Shown piece after piece: positions 9,432 to 19,100 of a stretch of DNA of 64,000 nucleotides. A program made the translations under genes and the position numbers. The notes beneath the pieces were generated by a model. That model did no database searches. It had not been told where the DNA came from and was given only the letters and a program-made list of their open reading frames with translations. The stretch is from Streptomyces sp. MST-110588. Its GTDB lineage: Bacteria > Actinomycetota > Actinomycetes > Streptomycetales > Streptomycetaceae. Each line of letters starts with the position of its first letter. Position 1 is the stretch's first letter. Location: positions 4,438,501 to 4,502,500 of the forward strand of contig NZ_CP074380.1 in NCBI RefSeq assembly GCF_022695595.1, given 5' to 3'.

Positions 9432-9971
9432 ATGTCGCGCATTGGCAAGCTGCCCATCCAGGTTCCCGCTGGTGTGGACGTCACCATCGATGGCCGCACG
9501 GTCTCTGTGAAGGGTCCCAAGGGCACCCTGACGCACACCGTCGCCGCGCCCATCGAGGTCGCCAAGGGTGAGGACGGCGTCCTGAACGTCACCCGCCCGA
9601 ACGACGAGCGTCAGAACAAGGCCCTGCACGGCCTGTCCCGCACGCTGGTGGCGAACATGATCACCGGCGTGACCCAGGGCTACAGCAAGGCTCTCGAAAT
9701 CAGCGGTGTCGGTTACCGCGTCCAGGCGAAGGGCTCCAACCTGGAGTTCGCGCTCGGCTACAGCCACCCGATCGTGGTCGAGGCGCCCGAGGGCATCTCC
9801 TTCAAGGTCGAGTCCCCGACCAAGCTCAGCGTCGAGGGCATCGACAAGCAGAAGGTCGGCGAGGTGGCCGCGAACATCCGCAAGCTGCGCAAGCCCGACC
9901 CGTACAAGGCCAAGGGCGTCAAGTACGCCGGCGAGGTCATCCGCCGCAAGGTCGGAAAGGCTGGTAAGTAA
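9432..9971 (+). CDS. rplF: 50S ribosomal protein L6
   Basis: L6 (179 residues) has two related RNA-binding domains near the sarcin-ricin loop. The [12 protein letters not shown] start and the C-terminal [20 protein letters not shown] signature (about 155-174) are diagnostic. A GGAGG site lies at 9419-9423, and rplR follows 3 bp after the stop. Confidence 0.98.
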   Translation: MSRIGKLPIQVPAGVDVTIDGRTVSVKGPKGTLTHTVAAPIEVAKGEDGVLNVTRPNDERQNKALHGLSRTLVANMITGVTQGYSKALEISGVGYRVQAKGSNLEFALGYSHPIVVEAPEGISFKVESPTKLSVEGIDKQKVGEVAANIRKLRKPDPYKAKGVKYAGEVIRRKVGKAGK

Positions 9972-9974
9972 GCC

Positions 9975-10358
9975 ATGGCATACGGTGTGAAGATCGCGAA
10001 GGGTAACGCCCGCAAGGGTGCCGCCCTCAAGCGGCGCCACATCCGCATCCGCAAGCGGATTTCGGGTACGCCGGAGCGTCCGCGTCTGGTCGTGACGCGG
10101 TCCAACCGCCACATGGTGGCGCAGGTCATCGACGACATCGCGGGCCACACGCTGGCCTCGGCGTCGACCCTGGACACGTCGATCCGCGGTGCCGAGGGCG
10201 ACAAGAGCGCCCAGGCCAAGCAGGTCGGCGCCCTGGTTGCCGAGCGTGCCAAGGCCGCCGGTGTCGAGGCCGTCGTGTTCGACCGTGGTGGCAACCAGTA
10301 CGCCGGGCGGATTGCCGCTCTGGCCGACGCCGCCCGCGAAGCCGGGCTGAAGTTCTAA
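9975..10358 (+). CDS. rplR: 50S ribosomal protein L18
   Basis: L18 (127 residues) binds 5S rRNA with L5. Clear family features are [24 protein letters not shown] and the C-terminal [23 protein letters not shown]. It sits between rplF and rpsE, as in other spc operons. Confidence 0.98.
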   Translation: MAYGVKIAKGNARKGAALKRRHIRIRKRISGTPERPRLVVTRSNRHMVAQVIDDIAGHTLASASTLDTSIRGAEGDKSAQAKQVGALVAERAKAAGVEAVVFDRGGNQYAGRIAALADAAREAGLKF

Positions 10359-10404
10359 GCCCCGGTTCCGTAGCTAGCGGACGTAACAGAGAGAGGTAAT
10401 TCCA

Positions 10405-11010
10405 ATGGCTGGACCCCAGCGCCGCGGGAGCGGTGCCGGTGGCGGCGAGCGGCGGGACCGTAAGGACCGGCGGGACGGCGGCGCTGCTGCCGAGAAGACC
10501 GCCTACGTCGAGCGTGTTGTCGCAATCAACCGCGTCGCCAAGGTTGTGAAGGGTGGTCGTCGCTTCAGCTTCACCGCGCTGGTCGTGGTGGGCGACGGTG
10601 ACGGCACCGTCGGTGTCGGTTACGGCAAGGCCAAGGAGGTGCCGGCCGCCATCGCCAAGGGTGTGGAGGAGGCCAAGAAGCACTTCTTCAAGGTCCCGCG
10701 TATCGCCGGCACCATCCCCCACCCCATCCAGGGTGAGAAGGCTGCGGGCGTCGTCCTGCTCAAGCCGGCTTCCCCCGGTACCGGTGTGATCGCCGGTGGC
10801 CCGGTGCGCGCCGTCCTGGAGTGCGCGGGCATCCACGACGTGCTGAGCAAGTCGCTCGGCTCGTCCAACCCGATCAACATCGTGCACGCCACGGTGGAGG
10901 CGCTCCAGGGACTTCAGCGTCCCGAGGAGATCGCCGCCCGCCGCGGCCTGCCGCTGGAGGACGTTGCTCCCGCCGCTCTGCTGCGGGCGCGTGCTGGGGT
11001 GACCGCATAA
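10405..11010 (+). CDS. rpsE: 30S ribosomal protein S5
   Basis: S5 (201 residues) helps form the mRNA entry site and affects decoding accuracy. The dsRNA-binding domain includes [20 protein letters not shown] (about 35-54), where spectinomycin and ram mutations map in other species; it appears wild type. An N-terminal Arg/Gly-rich extension (about 30 residues) is typical of actinomycetes. The TAA overlaps the rpmD ATG. Confidence 0.98.
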   Translation: MAGPQRRGSGAGGGERRDRKDRRDGGAAAEKTAYVERVVAINRVAKVVKGGRRFSFTALVVVGDGDGTVGVGYGKAKEVPAAIAKGVEEAKKHFFKVPRIAGTIPHPIQGEKAAGVVLLKPASPGTGVIAGGPVRAVLECAGIHDVLSKSLGSSNPINIVHATVEALQGLQRPEEIAARRGLPLEDVAPAALLRARAGVTA

Positions 11011-11192
11011 TGGCGCGCCTGAAGATCACGCAGACGAAGTCCTACATCGGCAGCAAGCAGAACCACCGCGACACCCTCCGTTCGCTGGGCCTCAAGCGGC
11101 TCAACGACGTGGTTGTCAAGGAGGACCGCCCCGAGTTCCGCGGAATGGTGCACACCGTCCGCCACCTCGTGACGGTCGAGGAGGTCGACTGA
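11010..11192 (+). CDS. rpmD: 50S ribosomal protein L30
   Basis: L30 (60 residues) with the standard [13 protein letters not shown] start, [13 protein letters not shown] and the [10 protein letters not shown] ending. The ATG is the last base of the rpsE stop plus two (TAATG at 11008). The reading frame also opens upstream inside rpsE, but that extension is not L30-like. Confidence 0.97.
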   Translation: MARLKITQTKSYIGSKQNHRDTLRSLGLKRLNDVVVKEDRPEFRGMVHTVRHLVTVEEVD

Positions 11193-11193
11193 C

Positions 11194-11649
11194 ATGGCGG
11201 AGACCAACCCGCTGAAGGTCCACAACCTCCGTCCTGCCCCGGGCGCCAAGACCGCCAAGACCCGTGTGGGTCGTGGTGAGGCGTCCAAGGGTAAGACCGC
11301 AGGTCGTGGTACCAAGGGCACCAAGGCCCGTTACCAGGTTCCGGAGCGCTTCGAGGGTGGGCAGATGCCCCTCCACATGCGCCTCCCGAAGCTGAAGGGC
11401 TTCAAGAACCCCGCCCACAAGCAGTTCCAGGTCGTGAACCTGGACAAGCTGGCCGCGCTGTTCCCGCAGGGTGGCGAGGTCACGGTGGCCGACCTGGTCG
11501 CCAAGGGCGCGGTGCGCAAGAACGAGCTCGTCAAGGTCCTGGGCCAGGGCGAGATCTCCGTGGCGCTGCAGGTGACGGTGGACTCCGTCTCCGCCTCCGC
11601 CAAGGAGAAGATCGCTGCCGCCGGCGGCAGCGTGACCGAGCTCATCTGA
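11194..11649 (+). CDS. rplO: 50S ribosomal protein L15
   Basis: L15 (151 residues) organises 23S rRNA during late 50S assembly. It has the glycine- and basic-rich N-terminus ([21 protein letters not shown], about 23-43), then the [18 protein letters not shown] block. It follows rpmD by 1 bp and is the last ribosomal gene before secY, separated from it by a strong hairpin. Confidence 0.98.
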   Translation: MAETNPLKVHNLRPAPGAKTAKTRVGRGEASKGKTAGRGTKGTKARYQVPERFEGGQMPLHMRLPKLKGFKNPAHKQFQVVNLDKLAALFPQGGEVTVADLVAKGAVRKNELVKVLGQGEISVALQVTVDSVSASAKEKIAAAGGSVTELI

Positions 11650-11666
11650 GCTCAGTGATTCAACTG

Positions 11667-11700
11667 ACCGGGGATGCCCACTGATTGGGGCATCCCCGGT
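11667..11700 (+). terminator. Terminator/attenuator between rplO and secY
   Basis: A perfect 13-bp stem (11667-11679 with 11688-11700) with an 8-nt loop, 17 bp after rplO. It is strong enough to stop or reduce read-through from the spc ribosomal genes, so secY-adk probably has extra promoter input from the 150 bp that follow. Confidence 0.8.
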
Positions 11701-11853
11701 TGGTCGTTCCAAGGGGGGCATGGTCGCCGGTAAGGTGGCGTGCACTGTTAATTTCCGCGTGGGCTGTGTCTGCGCGGTTTTTGGCCCCTTTGTATTCGTC
11801 GATCCTCAAGACCGTCACCTCTCGCACGTAACGCGGGAGGCGCAGGAGGCACC

Positions 11854-13167
11854 GTGCTCACCGCGTTCGCCCGAGCGTTCAAGACGCCCGACCTGCGCAA
11901 GAAGCTGCTGTTCACGTTGGGCATCGTGCTCCTGTACCGGGTCGGGGCGCACGTCCCGGTTCCCGGAGTGAGTTACGCGGCCGTCGACGCCTGTATGAAG
12001 CAGGCGGGCGCCAACAGCGGGCTCTTCGGCCTGGTGAACATGTTCAGCGGCGGCGCGCTGCTCCAGATCACGATCTTCGCCCTGGGGATCATGCCGTACA
12101 TCACGGCGAGCATCATCCTCCAGCTCCTGACGGTGGTGATCCCCCGGCTGGAAGCCCTGAAGAAGGAGGGGCAGACCGGCCAGGCCAAGATCACCCAGTA
12201 CACCCGGTACCTGACCGTGGCACTCGCGGTCCTCCAGGGGACCGGCCTGGTGGCGACCGCCCGCAGCGGTGCGATCTTCCAGAACTGCCCGCAGGCCTCC
12301 GAGATCGTCCCCAGCGACTCCATCTTCACGACCATCACGATGGTCATCACGATGACCACCGGTACGGCCATGGTCATGTGGCTCGGTGAGCTGATCACCG
12401 ACCGCGGCATCGGCAACGGCATGTCGATCCTGATGTTCGTCGGCATCGCCTCCGGGTTCCCCTCCGCGCTGTGGGGCATCAAGCTGTCCGGCAAGCTGGC
12501 CGACGGCTGGATCGAGTTCTTCTCGGTCATCGTGGTGGGCCTGGCGATGGTGGCCCTGGTGGTCTTCGTCGAGCAGGCGCAGCGGCGCATCCCGGTCCAG
12601 TACGCCAAGCGCATGATCGGACGGCGTTCTTACGGCGGCACGTCCACGTACATCCCGCTGAAGGTGAACCAGGCGGGCGTCATCCCGGTCATCTTCGCCT
12701 CGTCCCTGCTGTACATCCCGGCGCTGGTGGCCCAGTTCAGCGGGTCCAAGGCCGCCTGGGCGACCTGGATCGCCGCGAACTTCACCAAGGGCGACCACCC
12801 GGTCTACATCGTCACGTACTTCCTGCTGATCGTCTTCTTCGCGTTCTTCTACGTCGCCATCTCCTTCAACCCCGAAGAAGTTGCCGACAACATGAAGAAG
12901 TATGGTGGCTTCATCCCGGGCATCCGGGCTGGTCGCCCCACGGCCGAGTACCTCAGCTACGTGCTCAACCGGATCACGTGGCCGGGCTCGCTGTACCTGG
13001 GTCTGATCGCGCTTGTGCCAACAGTGGCGTTGGTGCTGTTCAAGGCCAACCAGAACTTCCCGTTCGGCGGGACGAGCATCCTGATCATCGTGGGTGTGGG
13101 TCTGGAGACCGTGAAGCAGATCGAGAGCCAGCTCCAGCAGCGCAACTACGAAGGGTTCCTCCGCTGA
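11854..13167 (+). CDS. secY: Protein translocase subunit SecY
   Basis: SecY (437 residues) is the central channel of the Sec translocon in the plasma membrane. Ten hydrophobic segments can be followed, with family motifs such as [20 protein letters not shown] and [15 protein letters not shown], and the cytoplasmic loop [10 protein letters not shown] (C4/C5) that contacts ribosome and SecA. It starts at GTG 11854 behind AGGAGG (11844-11849). The stop overlaps the adk ATG by one base, giving the classic secY-adk coupling. Confidence 0.97.
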   Translation: MLTAFARAFKTPDLRKKLLFTLGIVLLYRVGAHVPVPGVSYAAVDACMKQAGANSGLFGLVNMFSGGALLQITIFALGIMPYITASIILQLLTVVIPRLEALKKEGQTGQAKITQYTRYLTVALAVLQGTGLVATARSGAIFQNCPQASEIVPSDSIFTTITMVITMTTGTAMVMWLGELITDRGIGNGMSILMFVGIASGFPSALWGIKLSGKLADGWIEFFSVIVVGLAMVALVVFVEQAQRRIPVQYAKRMIGRRSYGGTSTYIPLKVNQAGVIPVIFASSLLYIPALVAQFSGSKAAWATWIAANFTKGDHPVYIVTYFLLIVFFAFFYVAISFNPEEVADNMKKYGGFIPGIRAGRPTAEYLSYVLNRITWPGSLYLGLIALVPTVALVLFKANQNFPFGGTSILIIVGVGLETVKQIESQLQQRNYEGFLR

Positions 13168-13820
13168 TGCGAATCGTCCTCGTCGGGCCCCCGGGGGCCG
13201 GCAAGGGTACGCAGGCCGCGTACCTTGCCAAGAACCTCGCGATCCCGCACGTCTCCACGGGGGACCTTTTCCGCGCGAACATCAGCCAGGGCACGCCGCT
13301 GGGCGTCAAGGCGAAGTCCTACATGGACGCCGGCAACCTGGTCCCGGACGAGGTCACCATCGGCATGGCCGAGGACCGTATCTCCCAGCCGGACGCCGAG
13401 GGCGGTTTCCTGCTGGACGGCTTCCCGCGCAACCTCAAGCAGGCCGAGGCGCTGGACGGCTACCTGAAGGACAAGGGCATCACGCTGGACGCCGTCCTGG
13501 ACCTGGAGGTCCCCGAGGACGAGGTCGTCAAGCGGATCGCCGGCCGCCGGATCTGCCGCAGCGACTCCTCGCACGTCTTCCACGTCGAGTACAAGAAGCC
13601 GGCCCGTGAGGGCGTGTGCGACGTGTGCGGCGGCGAGCTGTACCAGCGCGACGACGACCGTGAGGACACGGTGCGCAAGCGCCTGGAGGTCTACCACACG
13701 GAGACCGAGCCGATCATCGACTACTACAAGGCGCAGGACCTGGTCGTGACGATCCCGGCGCTCGGTGAGGTCGAAGAGGTCACCCGGCGCGCCATGGCGG
13801 CCCTGGGCCGCGACGAGTAG
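13167..13820 (+). CDS. adk: Adenylate kinase
   Basis: Adenylate kinase (217 residues) converts ATP + AMP to 2 ADP. The P-loop GPPGAGKGT (7-15) and the AMP-site DGFPR (84-88) are intact. It is the long form with a LID domain carrying Cys130, Cys151 and Cys154 and an aspartate in the fourth position, so structural zinc binding is likely. The ATG overlaps the secY stop (TGATG). A very strong terminator follows. Confidence 0.97.
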   Translation: MRIVLVGPPGAGKGTQAAYLAKNLAIPHVSTGDLFRANISQGTPLGVKAKSYMDAGNLVPDEVTIGMAEDRISQPDAEGGFLLDGFPRNLKQAEALDGYLKDKGITLDAVLDLEVPEDEVVKRIAGRRICRSDSSHVFHVEYKKPAREGVCDVCGGELYQRDDDREDTVRKRLEVYHTETEPIIDYYKAQDLVVTIPALGEVEEVTRRAMAALGRDE

Positions 13821-13846
13821 GCGTCGGCGGACCACCAAGAACCGCG

Positions 13847-13887
13847 CATACGGCCGCGGCGCCCCCTCGGGGTGCCGCGGCCGTATG
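13847..13887 (+). terminator. Strong terminator after adk
   Basis: A 19-bp stem (13847-13865 with 13869-13887) with one G-U wobble and a 3-nt loop, 26 bp after adk. It is the longest stem in the window and marks the end of the secY-adk unit. No U-tract follows, as usual in Streptomyces. Confidence 0.85.
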
Positions 13888-13969
13888 GTGTAGGGACGTA
13901 CGCGGCCCGTAGCCGGGTACGAAGATCCGTAGTAGAAGCAGCAGCCGGACCGGAAGGGCGTCAGCCGCC

Positions 13970-14806
13970 ATGGTGGAGATCAAGACCCCGGAGCAGATCG
14001 CGAAGATGCGCGAGGCGGGGCTGGTCGTCGCCGCCATCCACGCCGCCACCCGTGAGGCGGCCGTACCGGGCGCCACCACCAAGGACCTGGACGACGTGGC
14101 GCGCAAGGTGCTCGCCGAGCACGGCGCGAAGTCCAACTTCCTGGGGTACGGCGGCTTCCCCGCGACGATCTGCACGTCCGTGAACGACGTCGTCGTCCAC
14201 GGCATCCCGGACACCAGCACCGTCCTGAAGGACGGGGACATCATCTCCATCGACTGCGGTGCGATCGTCGACGGCTGGCACGGTGACGCCGCGTACACGG
14301 CTTTCGTGGGCAGTGGTCACGCTCCGGAGCTGGTCGAGCTGAGCCGGGTGACCGAGGAGTCGATGTGGGCCGGCATCGCCGCGGTCCGCAAGGGCAACCG
14401 CCTGGTGGACATCTCCAAGGCCATCGAGGGCTACATCCGCCGCCAGCCCCGCCCGGCGGGCAGCAGGTACGGCATCGTCGAGGACTACGGCGGCCACGGC
14501 ATCGGCTCGCAGATGCACATGGACCCGCACCTGCTGAACTACGTGGACCGCAAGCGCGGCCGGGGGCCCAGGCTGGTGCCGGGCTTCTGCATCGCGATCG
14601 AACCCATGATCAACCTCGGTACGGGCAAGACCCACGTCCTGGAGGACGACTGGACGGTCAAGTCCAACGACGGCGGCTGGTCCTCGCACTGGGAGCACTC
14701 GGTGGCGCTGACCGAGGACGGCCCGCTGGTGCTGACGGCCGTGGACGGCGGCCGGGCCAAGCTCGCCGAGTACGGCGTGGAAACCGCACCGGACCCGCTG
14801 GCGTAA
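13970..14806 (+). CDS. map: Methionine aminopeptidase, type I
   Basis: This metallopeptidase (278 residues) removes the initiator methionine from new proteins. The di-metal and catalytic residues are in place: His77 (VVHGIP), Asp95 (ISIDCG) and Asp106 (HGDAAYT), then YGGHGIG with its histidine and the glutamate of FCIAIEPM. It sits downstream of adk, as in most actinomycetes, but behind a strong terminator, so it is probably transcribed separately. A GGAAGGG site lies 11 bp before the ATG. Confidence 0.95.
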   Translation: MVEIKTPEQIAKMREAGLVVAAIHAATREAAVPGATTKDLDDVARKVLAEHGAKSNFLGYGGFPATICTSVNDVVVHGIPDTSTVLKDGDIISIDCGAIVDGWHGDAAYTAFVGSGHAPELVELSRVTEESMWAGIAAVRKGNRLVDISKAIEGYIRRQPRPAGSRYGIVEDYGGHGIGSQMHMDPHLLNYVDRKRGRGPRLVPGFCIAIEPMINLGTGKTHVLEDDWTVKSNDGGWSSHWEHSVALTEDGPLVLTAVDGGRAKLAEYGVETAPDPLA

Positions 14807-14958
14807 CGATCACCCCTCGTGGGCAATAATCGTGGATTCGTCTTTTCGGGAGCACTGACGTAGACTGACGCGTCGGCTCTCGTGCATCCGTATGCCCGCG
14901 CCAGTGGCGTGGGGATCGGGCGACAGTCGATCAAGGTAGCCGATTCGAAAGGCGAAGC

Positions 14959-15180
14959 GTGGCCAAGAAGCAAGGTGCCATCGAGATCGAGGGCACCGTG
15001 ATCGAGTCTCTGCCGAACGCGATGTTCAAGGTGGAGCTCCAGAACGGTCACAAGGTCCTCGCGCACATCAGTGGCAAGATGCGGATGCACTACATCCGTA
15101 TCCTCCCGGATGACCGGGTCGTCGTGGAGCTGTCTCCTTACGACCTGACGCGTGGCCGGATCGTCTACCGGTACAAGTAG
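14959..15180 (+). CDS. infA: Translation initiation factor IF-1
   Basis: IF-1 (73 residues) is a small OB-fold factor that occupies the 30S A site during initiation. The sequence [26 protein letters not shown] and [21 protein letters not shown] core are diagnostic. It starts with GTG 14959 behind GAAAGG. A TAGACT at about 14862 could be a -10 box, but its -35 partner is weak. It begins the alpha-operon part. Confidence 0.97.
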   Translation: MAKKQGAIEIEGTVIESLPNAMFKVELQNGHKVLAHISGKMRMHYIRILPDDRVVVELSPYDLTRGRIVYRYK

Positions 15181-15238
15181 ATCTTGCCCTCACCCCTCCC
15201 GTGGGGTGCTGGCACTGACCCGGAGAACCTCACATCCC

Positions 15239-15352
15239 ATGAAGGTCAAGCCGAGCGTCAAGAAGATCTGCGACAAGTGCAAGGTGATCCGCCGTCACGG
15301 CCGGGTCATGGTCATCTGCGACAACCTGCGCCACAAGCAGCGCCAGGGCTGA
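15239..15352 (+). CDS. rpmJ: 50S ribosomal protein L36, zinc-binding form
   Basis: L36 (37 residues) carries the complete Zn ribbon Cys11, Cys14, Cys27 and His32 ([17 protein letters not shown] start). Streptomyces often hold a zinc-free paralogue elsewhere under Zur control. It lies 58 bp after infA, with rpsM next. The ATG at 15239 gives the exact family length; the longer open frame upstream has no support. Confidence 0.97.
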   Translation: MKVKPSVKKICDKCKVIRRHGRVMVICDNLRHKQRQG

Positions 15353-15543
15353 CGCACGCCGACCTGCACCTCGCAGTTCTTCGCGCGACGCAAGCAAACA
15401 TGTACATACGCAGCGCCCGCCGGCCACGGTCGGCGACACCTCCGGCGGGGGCCGGGGACCCGGGTGCATCCGGTGCCGTGCGGCACGCGGACGTCCGGGA
15501 ACGGCTCTGCGGAAGACCTCCGAACACCAACAGGAGCCATTGA

Positions 15544-15924
15544 ATGGCACGCGTTTCAGGTGTCGACATCCCGCGCGAAAAGCGCGTGGAGGTTGCCCTC
15601 ACCTACGTTTTCGGCATCGGCCGCACCCTGGCGAAGGAGACCCTCGCCGCGACCGGTGTGAACCCGAACACCCGCGTTCGTGACCTGGCCGAAGAGGACC
15701 TGGTCAAGATCCGCGAGTACGTGGACGCCAACCTCAAGACCGAGGGTGACCTCCGTCGTGAGATCCAGGCCGACATCCGCCGCAAGGTCGAGATCGGCTG
15801 CTACCAGGGTCTGCGTCACCGTCGCGGTCTGCCGGTGCACGGTCAGCGCACCAGCACGAACGCGCGTACCCGCAAGGGCCCGCGTCGCGCGATCGCCGGC
15901 AAGAAGAAGCCGGGCAAGAAGTAG
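15544..15924 (+). CDS. rpsM: 30S ribosomal protein S13
   Basis: S13 (126 residues) sits in the 30S head and contacts the 50S subunit and P-site tRNA. It shows the helix-two-turn-helix start ([20 protein letters not shown]), YVFGIG-TLA and the basic tail [16 protein letters not shown]. An AGGAG ribosome site precedes the ATG. A 191-bp gap between rpmJ and rpsM leaves room for a promoter, but none is clear. Confidence 0.98.
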   Translation: MARVSGVDIPREKRVEVALTYVFGIGRTLAKETLAATGVNPNTRVRDLAEEDLVKIREYVDANLKTEGDLRREIQADIRRKVEIGCYQGLRHRRGLPVHGQRTSTNARTRKGPRRAIAGKKKPGKK

Positions 15925-16020
15925 TCCTCACCGGACGCACTGCGGCCGGCCGGGATTTCCGGACGTCGCAGGTCATCGCGGTCCGAGTAGTAGGACCGAC
16001 CACCTCCACGGGAGTAATAC

Positions 16021-16425
16021 ATGCCTCCGAAGGGCCGTACGGCCGGCGCCAAGAAGGTGCGCCGCAAGGAGAAGAAGAACGTCGCCCACGGGCACGCTCA
16101 CATCAAGAGCACGTTCAACAACACCATCGTTTCGATCACCGACCCCACGGGCAACGTGATCTCTTGGGCCTCGGCCGGCCACGTCGGCTTCAAGGGCTCT
16201 CGCAAGTCGACCCCCTTCGCCGCGCAGATGGCCGCCGAGTCGGCCGCCCGCCGCGCGCAGGAGCACGGCATGCGCAAGGTGGACGTCTTCGTCAAGGGTC
16301 CCGGCTCCGGCCGTGAGACCGCGATCCGCTCGCTCCAGGCCACCGGCCTGGAGGTGGGTTCGATCCAGGACGTCACCCCCACCCCGCACAACGGATGCCG
16401 CCCGCCCAAGCGCCGCCGCGTCTGA
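16021..16425 (+). CDS. rpsK: 30S ribosomal protein S11
   Basis: S11 (134 residues) forms the 30S platform. The [18 protein letters not shown] start of the core and the C-terminal [18 protein letters not shown] signature are exact family features. It follows rpsM by 96 bp with its own GGGAG ribosome site. Confidence 0.98.
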   Translation: MPPKGRTAGAKKVRRKEKKNVAHGHAHIKSTFNNTIVSITDPTGNVISWASAGHVGFKGSRKSTPFAAQMAAESAARRAQEHGMRKVDVFVKGPGSGRETAIRSLQATGLEVGSIQDVTPTPHNGCRPPKRRRV

Positions 16426-16451
16426 CGAGCTGAAGTAGGAGACAAAACAAT

Positions 16452-17078
16452 ATGGCGCGTTACACCGGGGCCGACTGCAAGCGTTGCCGTCGGGAGAAGC
16501 AGAAGCTCTTCCTCAAGGGGAGCAAGTGCGAGAGCGCGAAGTGCCCGATCGAGATCCGTCCTTACCCCCCGGGTGAGCACGGACGCGGGCGCACCAAGGA
16601 CAGCGAGTACCTCCTTCAGCTTCGTGAGAAGCAGAAGTGCAGCCGTATCTACGGTGTCCTGGAGAGGCAGTTCGTCGGGTACTACAAGGAAGCGAACCAG
16701 AAGACCGGCAAGACCGGTGAGAACCTTCTGCGCATCCTGGAGACCCGTCTGGACAACGTGATCTACCGGGCCGGCTTCGCCAAGTCCCGCGATCACGCCC
16801 GTCAGCTCGTCCGTCACGGACACATCACCGTGAACGGCCGCAAGACCGACATCCCGTCGGCCCGTGTGTCCGTGAACGACATCATCGAGGTGCGCGAGTC
16901 CTCCCGTAACCTGACCCCCTTCCAGGTGGCTCAGGCGGAGGCCGGGGAGCGGACCGTCCCGGCGTGGCTGGAGGCGATCCCCTCCAAGCTGCGCATCCTC
17001 GTGCACAGCCTGCCCGAGCGCCAGGTGATCGACACCCAGGTGCAGGAGCAGCTCATCGTCGAGCTCTACTCCAAGTAG
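16452..17078 (+). CDS. rpsD: 30S ribosomal protein S4, zinc-binding form
   Basis: S4 (208 residues) nucleates 30S assembly. The N-terminus has a four-cysteine Zn site (Cys9, Cys12, Cys26, Cys31), and the S4 RNA-binding domain is at about 98-160 (RLDNVIYRAGFAKSRDHARQLVRHGHI). In E. coli S4 represses the alpha operon. Here a long terminator separates rpsD from rpoA. Confidence 0.98.
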   Translation: MARYTGADCKRCRREKQKLFLKGSKCESAKCPIEIRPYPPGEHGRGRTKDSEYLLQLREKQKCSRIYGVLERQFVGYYKEANQKTGKTGENLLRILETRLDNVIYRAGFAKSRDHARQLVRHGHITVNGRKTDIPSARVSVNDIIEVRESSRNLTPFQVAQAEAGERTVPAWLEAIPSKLRILVHSLPERQVIDTQVQEQLIVELYSK

Positions 17079-17094
17079 TCCGGAGCTCACGGCG

Positions 17095-17140
17095 CGGGCG
17101 GTACGGCGCGATTCCTTGCGGGTTCGCGCCGTACCGCCCG
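17095..17140 (+). terminator. Strong hairpin between rpsD and rpoA
   Basis: A perfect 17-bp stem (17095-17111 with 17124-17140) with a 12-nt loop, 16 bp after rpsD and 56 bp before rpoA. It should stop most transcription from the S13-S11-S4 unit, so rpoA probably uses a promoter in the short space after it. Confidence 0.8.
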
Positions 17141-17196
17141 TACCCTTGTGTTAGTCGGCATCAAATAGTGGGTGCCAAGACTGGAGGCAAATCCTC

Positions 17197-18219
17197 ATGC
17201 TGATCGCTCAGCGTCCCTCGCTGACCGAAGAGGTCGTCGACGAATACCGCTCCCGGTTCGTGATCGAGCCGCTGGAGCCGGGCTTCGGCTACACCCTCGG
17301 CAACTCCCTGCGTCGTACGCTCCTCTCCTCGATCCCGGGTGCGGCGGTCACGTCCATCCGCATCGACGGTGTCCTGCACGAGTTCACCACCGTGCCGGGC
17401 GTCAAGGAGGACGTCACCGACCTCATCCTGAACATCAAGCAGCTCGTCGTCTCCTCCGAGCACGACGAGCCGGTCGTGATGTACCTGCGCAAGCAGGGCC
17501 CGGGCCTGGTCACCGCCGCGGACATCGCGCCGCCGGCCGGTGTCGAGGTGCACAACCCCGACCTGGTCCTGGCCACCCTGAACGGCAAGGGCAAGCTGGA
17601 GATGGAGCTGACCGTCGAGCGCGGTCGCGGCTACGTCTCCGCCGTGCAGAACAAGCAGGTCGGCCAGGAGATCGGCCGTATCCCGGTCGACTCCATCTAC
17701 TCGCCGGTCCTGAAGGTCACCTACAAGGTCGAGGCGACCCGAGTCGAGCAGCGCACCGACTTCGACAAGCTGATCGTCGACGTCGAGACCAAGCAGGCCA
17801 TGCGCCCGCGCGACGCCATGGCGTCGGCCGGCAAGACCCTGGTCGAGCTGTTCGGCCTGGCCCGCGAGCTGAACATCGACGCCGAGGGCATCGACATGGG
17901 CCCGTCCCCCACGGACGCCGCCCTGGCCGCCGACCTGGCGCTGCCGATCGAGGAGCTGGAGCTCACCGTTCGGTCGTACAACTGCCTCAAGCGTGAGGGC
18001 ATCCACTCCGTGGGTGAGCTCGTGGCGCGCTCCGAGGCCGACCTGCTCGACATCCGCAACTTCGGTGCGAAGTCGATCGACGAGGTCAAGGCGAAGCTGG
18101 CCGGCATGGGCCTGGCCCTCAAGGACAGCCCGCCCGGATTCGACCCGACCGCCGCCGCCGACGCCTTTGGCGCCGATGATGACGCGGATGCCGGGTTCGT
18201 GGAGACCGAGCAGTACTGA
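17197..18219 (+). CDS. rpoA: DNA-directed RNA polymerase subunit alpha
   Basis: The alpha subunit (340 residues) scaffolds RNA polymerase assembly. The N-terminal dimerisation domain covers about 1-230 ([20 protein letters not shown]). The C-terminal domain, about 250-315, has the helix-hairpin-helix that contacts UP elements and activators ([20 protein letters not shown]). An acidic tail ends the protein. A GGAGG site lies 9 bp upstream of the ATG. The next gene is rplQ, after a gap carrying dispersed repeats. Confidence 0.98.
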   Translation: MLIAQRPSLTEEVVDEYRSRFVIEPLEPGFGYTLGNSLRRTLLSSIPGAAVTSIRIDGVLHEFTTVPGVKEDVTDLILNIKQLVVSSEHDEPVVMYLRKQGPGLVTAADIAPPAGVEVHNPDLVLATLNGKGKLEMELTVERGRGYVSAVQNKQVGQEIGRIPVDSIYSPVLKVTYKVEATRVEQRTDFDKLIVDVETKQAMRPRDAMASAGKTLVELFGLARELNIDAEGIDMGPSPTDAALAADLALPIEELELTVRSYNCLKREGIHSVGELVARSEADLLDIRNFGAKSIDEVKAKLAGMGLALKDSPPGFDPTAAADAFGADDDADAGFVETEQY

Positions 18220-18220
18220 G

Positions 18221-18234
18221 CCGCCGTACGGCGG
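18221..18234. repeat. 14-bp palindrome directly after rpoA
   Basis: CCGCCGTACGGCGG is a perfect palindrome 2 bp after the rpoA stop. It can form a short stem at the mRNA 3' end and may work with the nested repeat that follows. Confidence 0.45.
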
Positions 18235-18280
18235 GTTGGCCGACTTCGGCAGGCCCGCCGTCCCGGCTGGGGCTTTATCG

Positions 18281-18346
18281 GCCTGCGGCCTCGTCCTCAA
18301 ACTCCCCCAGCTACCGCTGGGAGGTGCCCCCAGGACGGGCTGGGTT
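18281..18346. repeat. Nested dispersed repeat between rpoA and rplQ
   Basis: An inner element at 18302-18331 begins CTCCCCC and ends GGGAGGTGCCCCC, with a hairpin between them. It is flanked by an outer inverted pair, CGTCCT at 18292-18297 and AGGACG at 18332-18337. The outer sequence (GCGGCCTCGTCCTCAAA ... GGACGGGCTGG) resembles a repeat that I recall as abundant between Streptomyces genes, so the inner element seems to sit inside a second repeat. Related ends recur inside the ABC-F gene at 21166-21201. Confidence 0.6.
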
Positions 18347-18496
18347 GTGCCTGGTCGGGCTCGAATTGGCTGGGTTCGCCCGGTCGTGACAGTTCAGCGG
18401 GCCACGGCCCGTGAAAGATCTTCCATGGGGCAGCCGCCTCGTGGGAACTGACACCGGTACCTGATACGGCCGGTGCAGCAATGAAGGAGAAACACC

Positions 18497-18988
18497 ATGC
18501 CGAAGCCCACCAAGGGTGCCCGTCTGGGCGGCAGCGCAGCGCACGAGCGTCTCATGCTGCGCAACCTGGCGACCTCGCTGTTCGAGCACGGCCGCATCAC
18601 GACGACCGAGGCCAAGGCCCGCCGTCTGCGTCCGTACGCGGAGCGCCTGGTGACCAAGGCGAAGAAGGGCGACCTTCACAACCGCCGCCAGGTCATGGAA
18701 CTGATCTCGGACAAGAGCGTCGTGCACACGCTCTTCACGGAGATCGCTCCCCGGTACGAGAACCGCCCCGGCGGTTACACCCGTATCACCAAGATCGGCA
18801 ACCGTCGCGGCGACAACGCCCCGATGGCCGTCATCGAGCTCGTCGAGGCGCTGACCGTGGCCCAGCAGGCCACCGGTGAGGCCGAGGCCGCGACCAAGCG
18901 CGCGGTCAAGGAAGACGCCCTGAAGAAGGACGAGGCCGCCGAGGCCAAGTCCGACGAGGCGCCGGCGGAAGAGTCCAAGGACGCCTGA
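18497..18988 (+). CDS. rplQ: 50S ribosomal protein L17
   Basis: L17 (163 residues) binds near the tunnel exit. The family core fills the first 120 residues ([26 protein letters not shown] and the RGDNAPMA ending). A 40-residue Ala/Glu/Lys-rich tail follows, typical of actinomycetes. An AAGGAGA site precedes the ATG. The gene is 277 bp from rpoA across dispersed repeats. Confidence 0.97.
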   Translation: MPKPTKGARLGGSAAHERLMLRNLATSLFEHGRITTTEAKARRLRPYAERLVTKAKKGDLHNRRQVMELISDKSVVHTLFTEIAPRYENRPGGYTRITKIGNRRGDNAPMAVIELVEALTVAQQATGEAEAATKRAVKEDALKKDEAAEAKSDEAPAEESKDA

Positions 18989-19005
18989 CACAGGTGACCG
19001 GGGCT

Positions 19006-19047
19006 CGGTGCGGGCCCGTTCCCTCTCGGGGGAGCGGGCCCGCACCG
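19006..19047 (+). terminator. Terminator after rplQ
   Basis: An 18-bp stem (19006-19023 with 19030-19047) with one wobble and a 6-nt loop, 17 bp after rplQ. It marks the end of the alpha cluster before truA. Confidence 0.85.
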
Positions 19048-19100
19048 CTTTGTGCTCCGAGTTCGTGCTGCGGGGTTTTGTGCTTTGAGAGGATCAGCGC

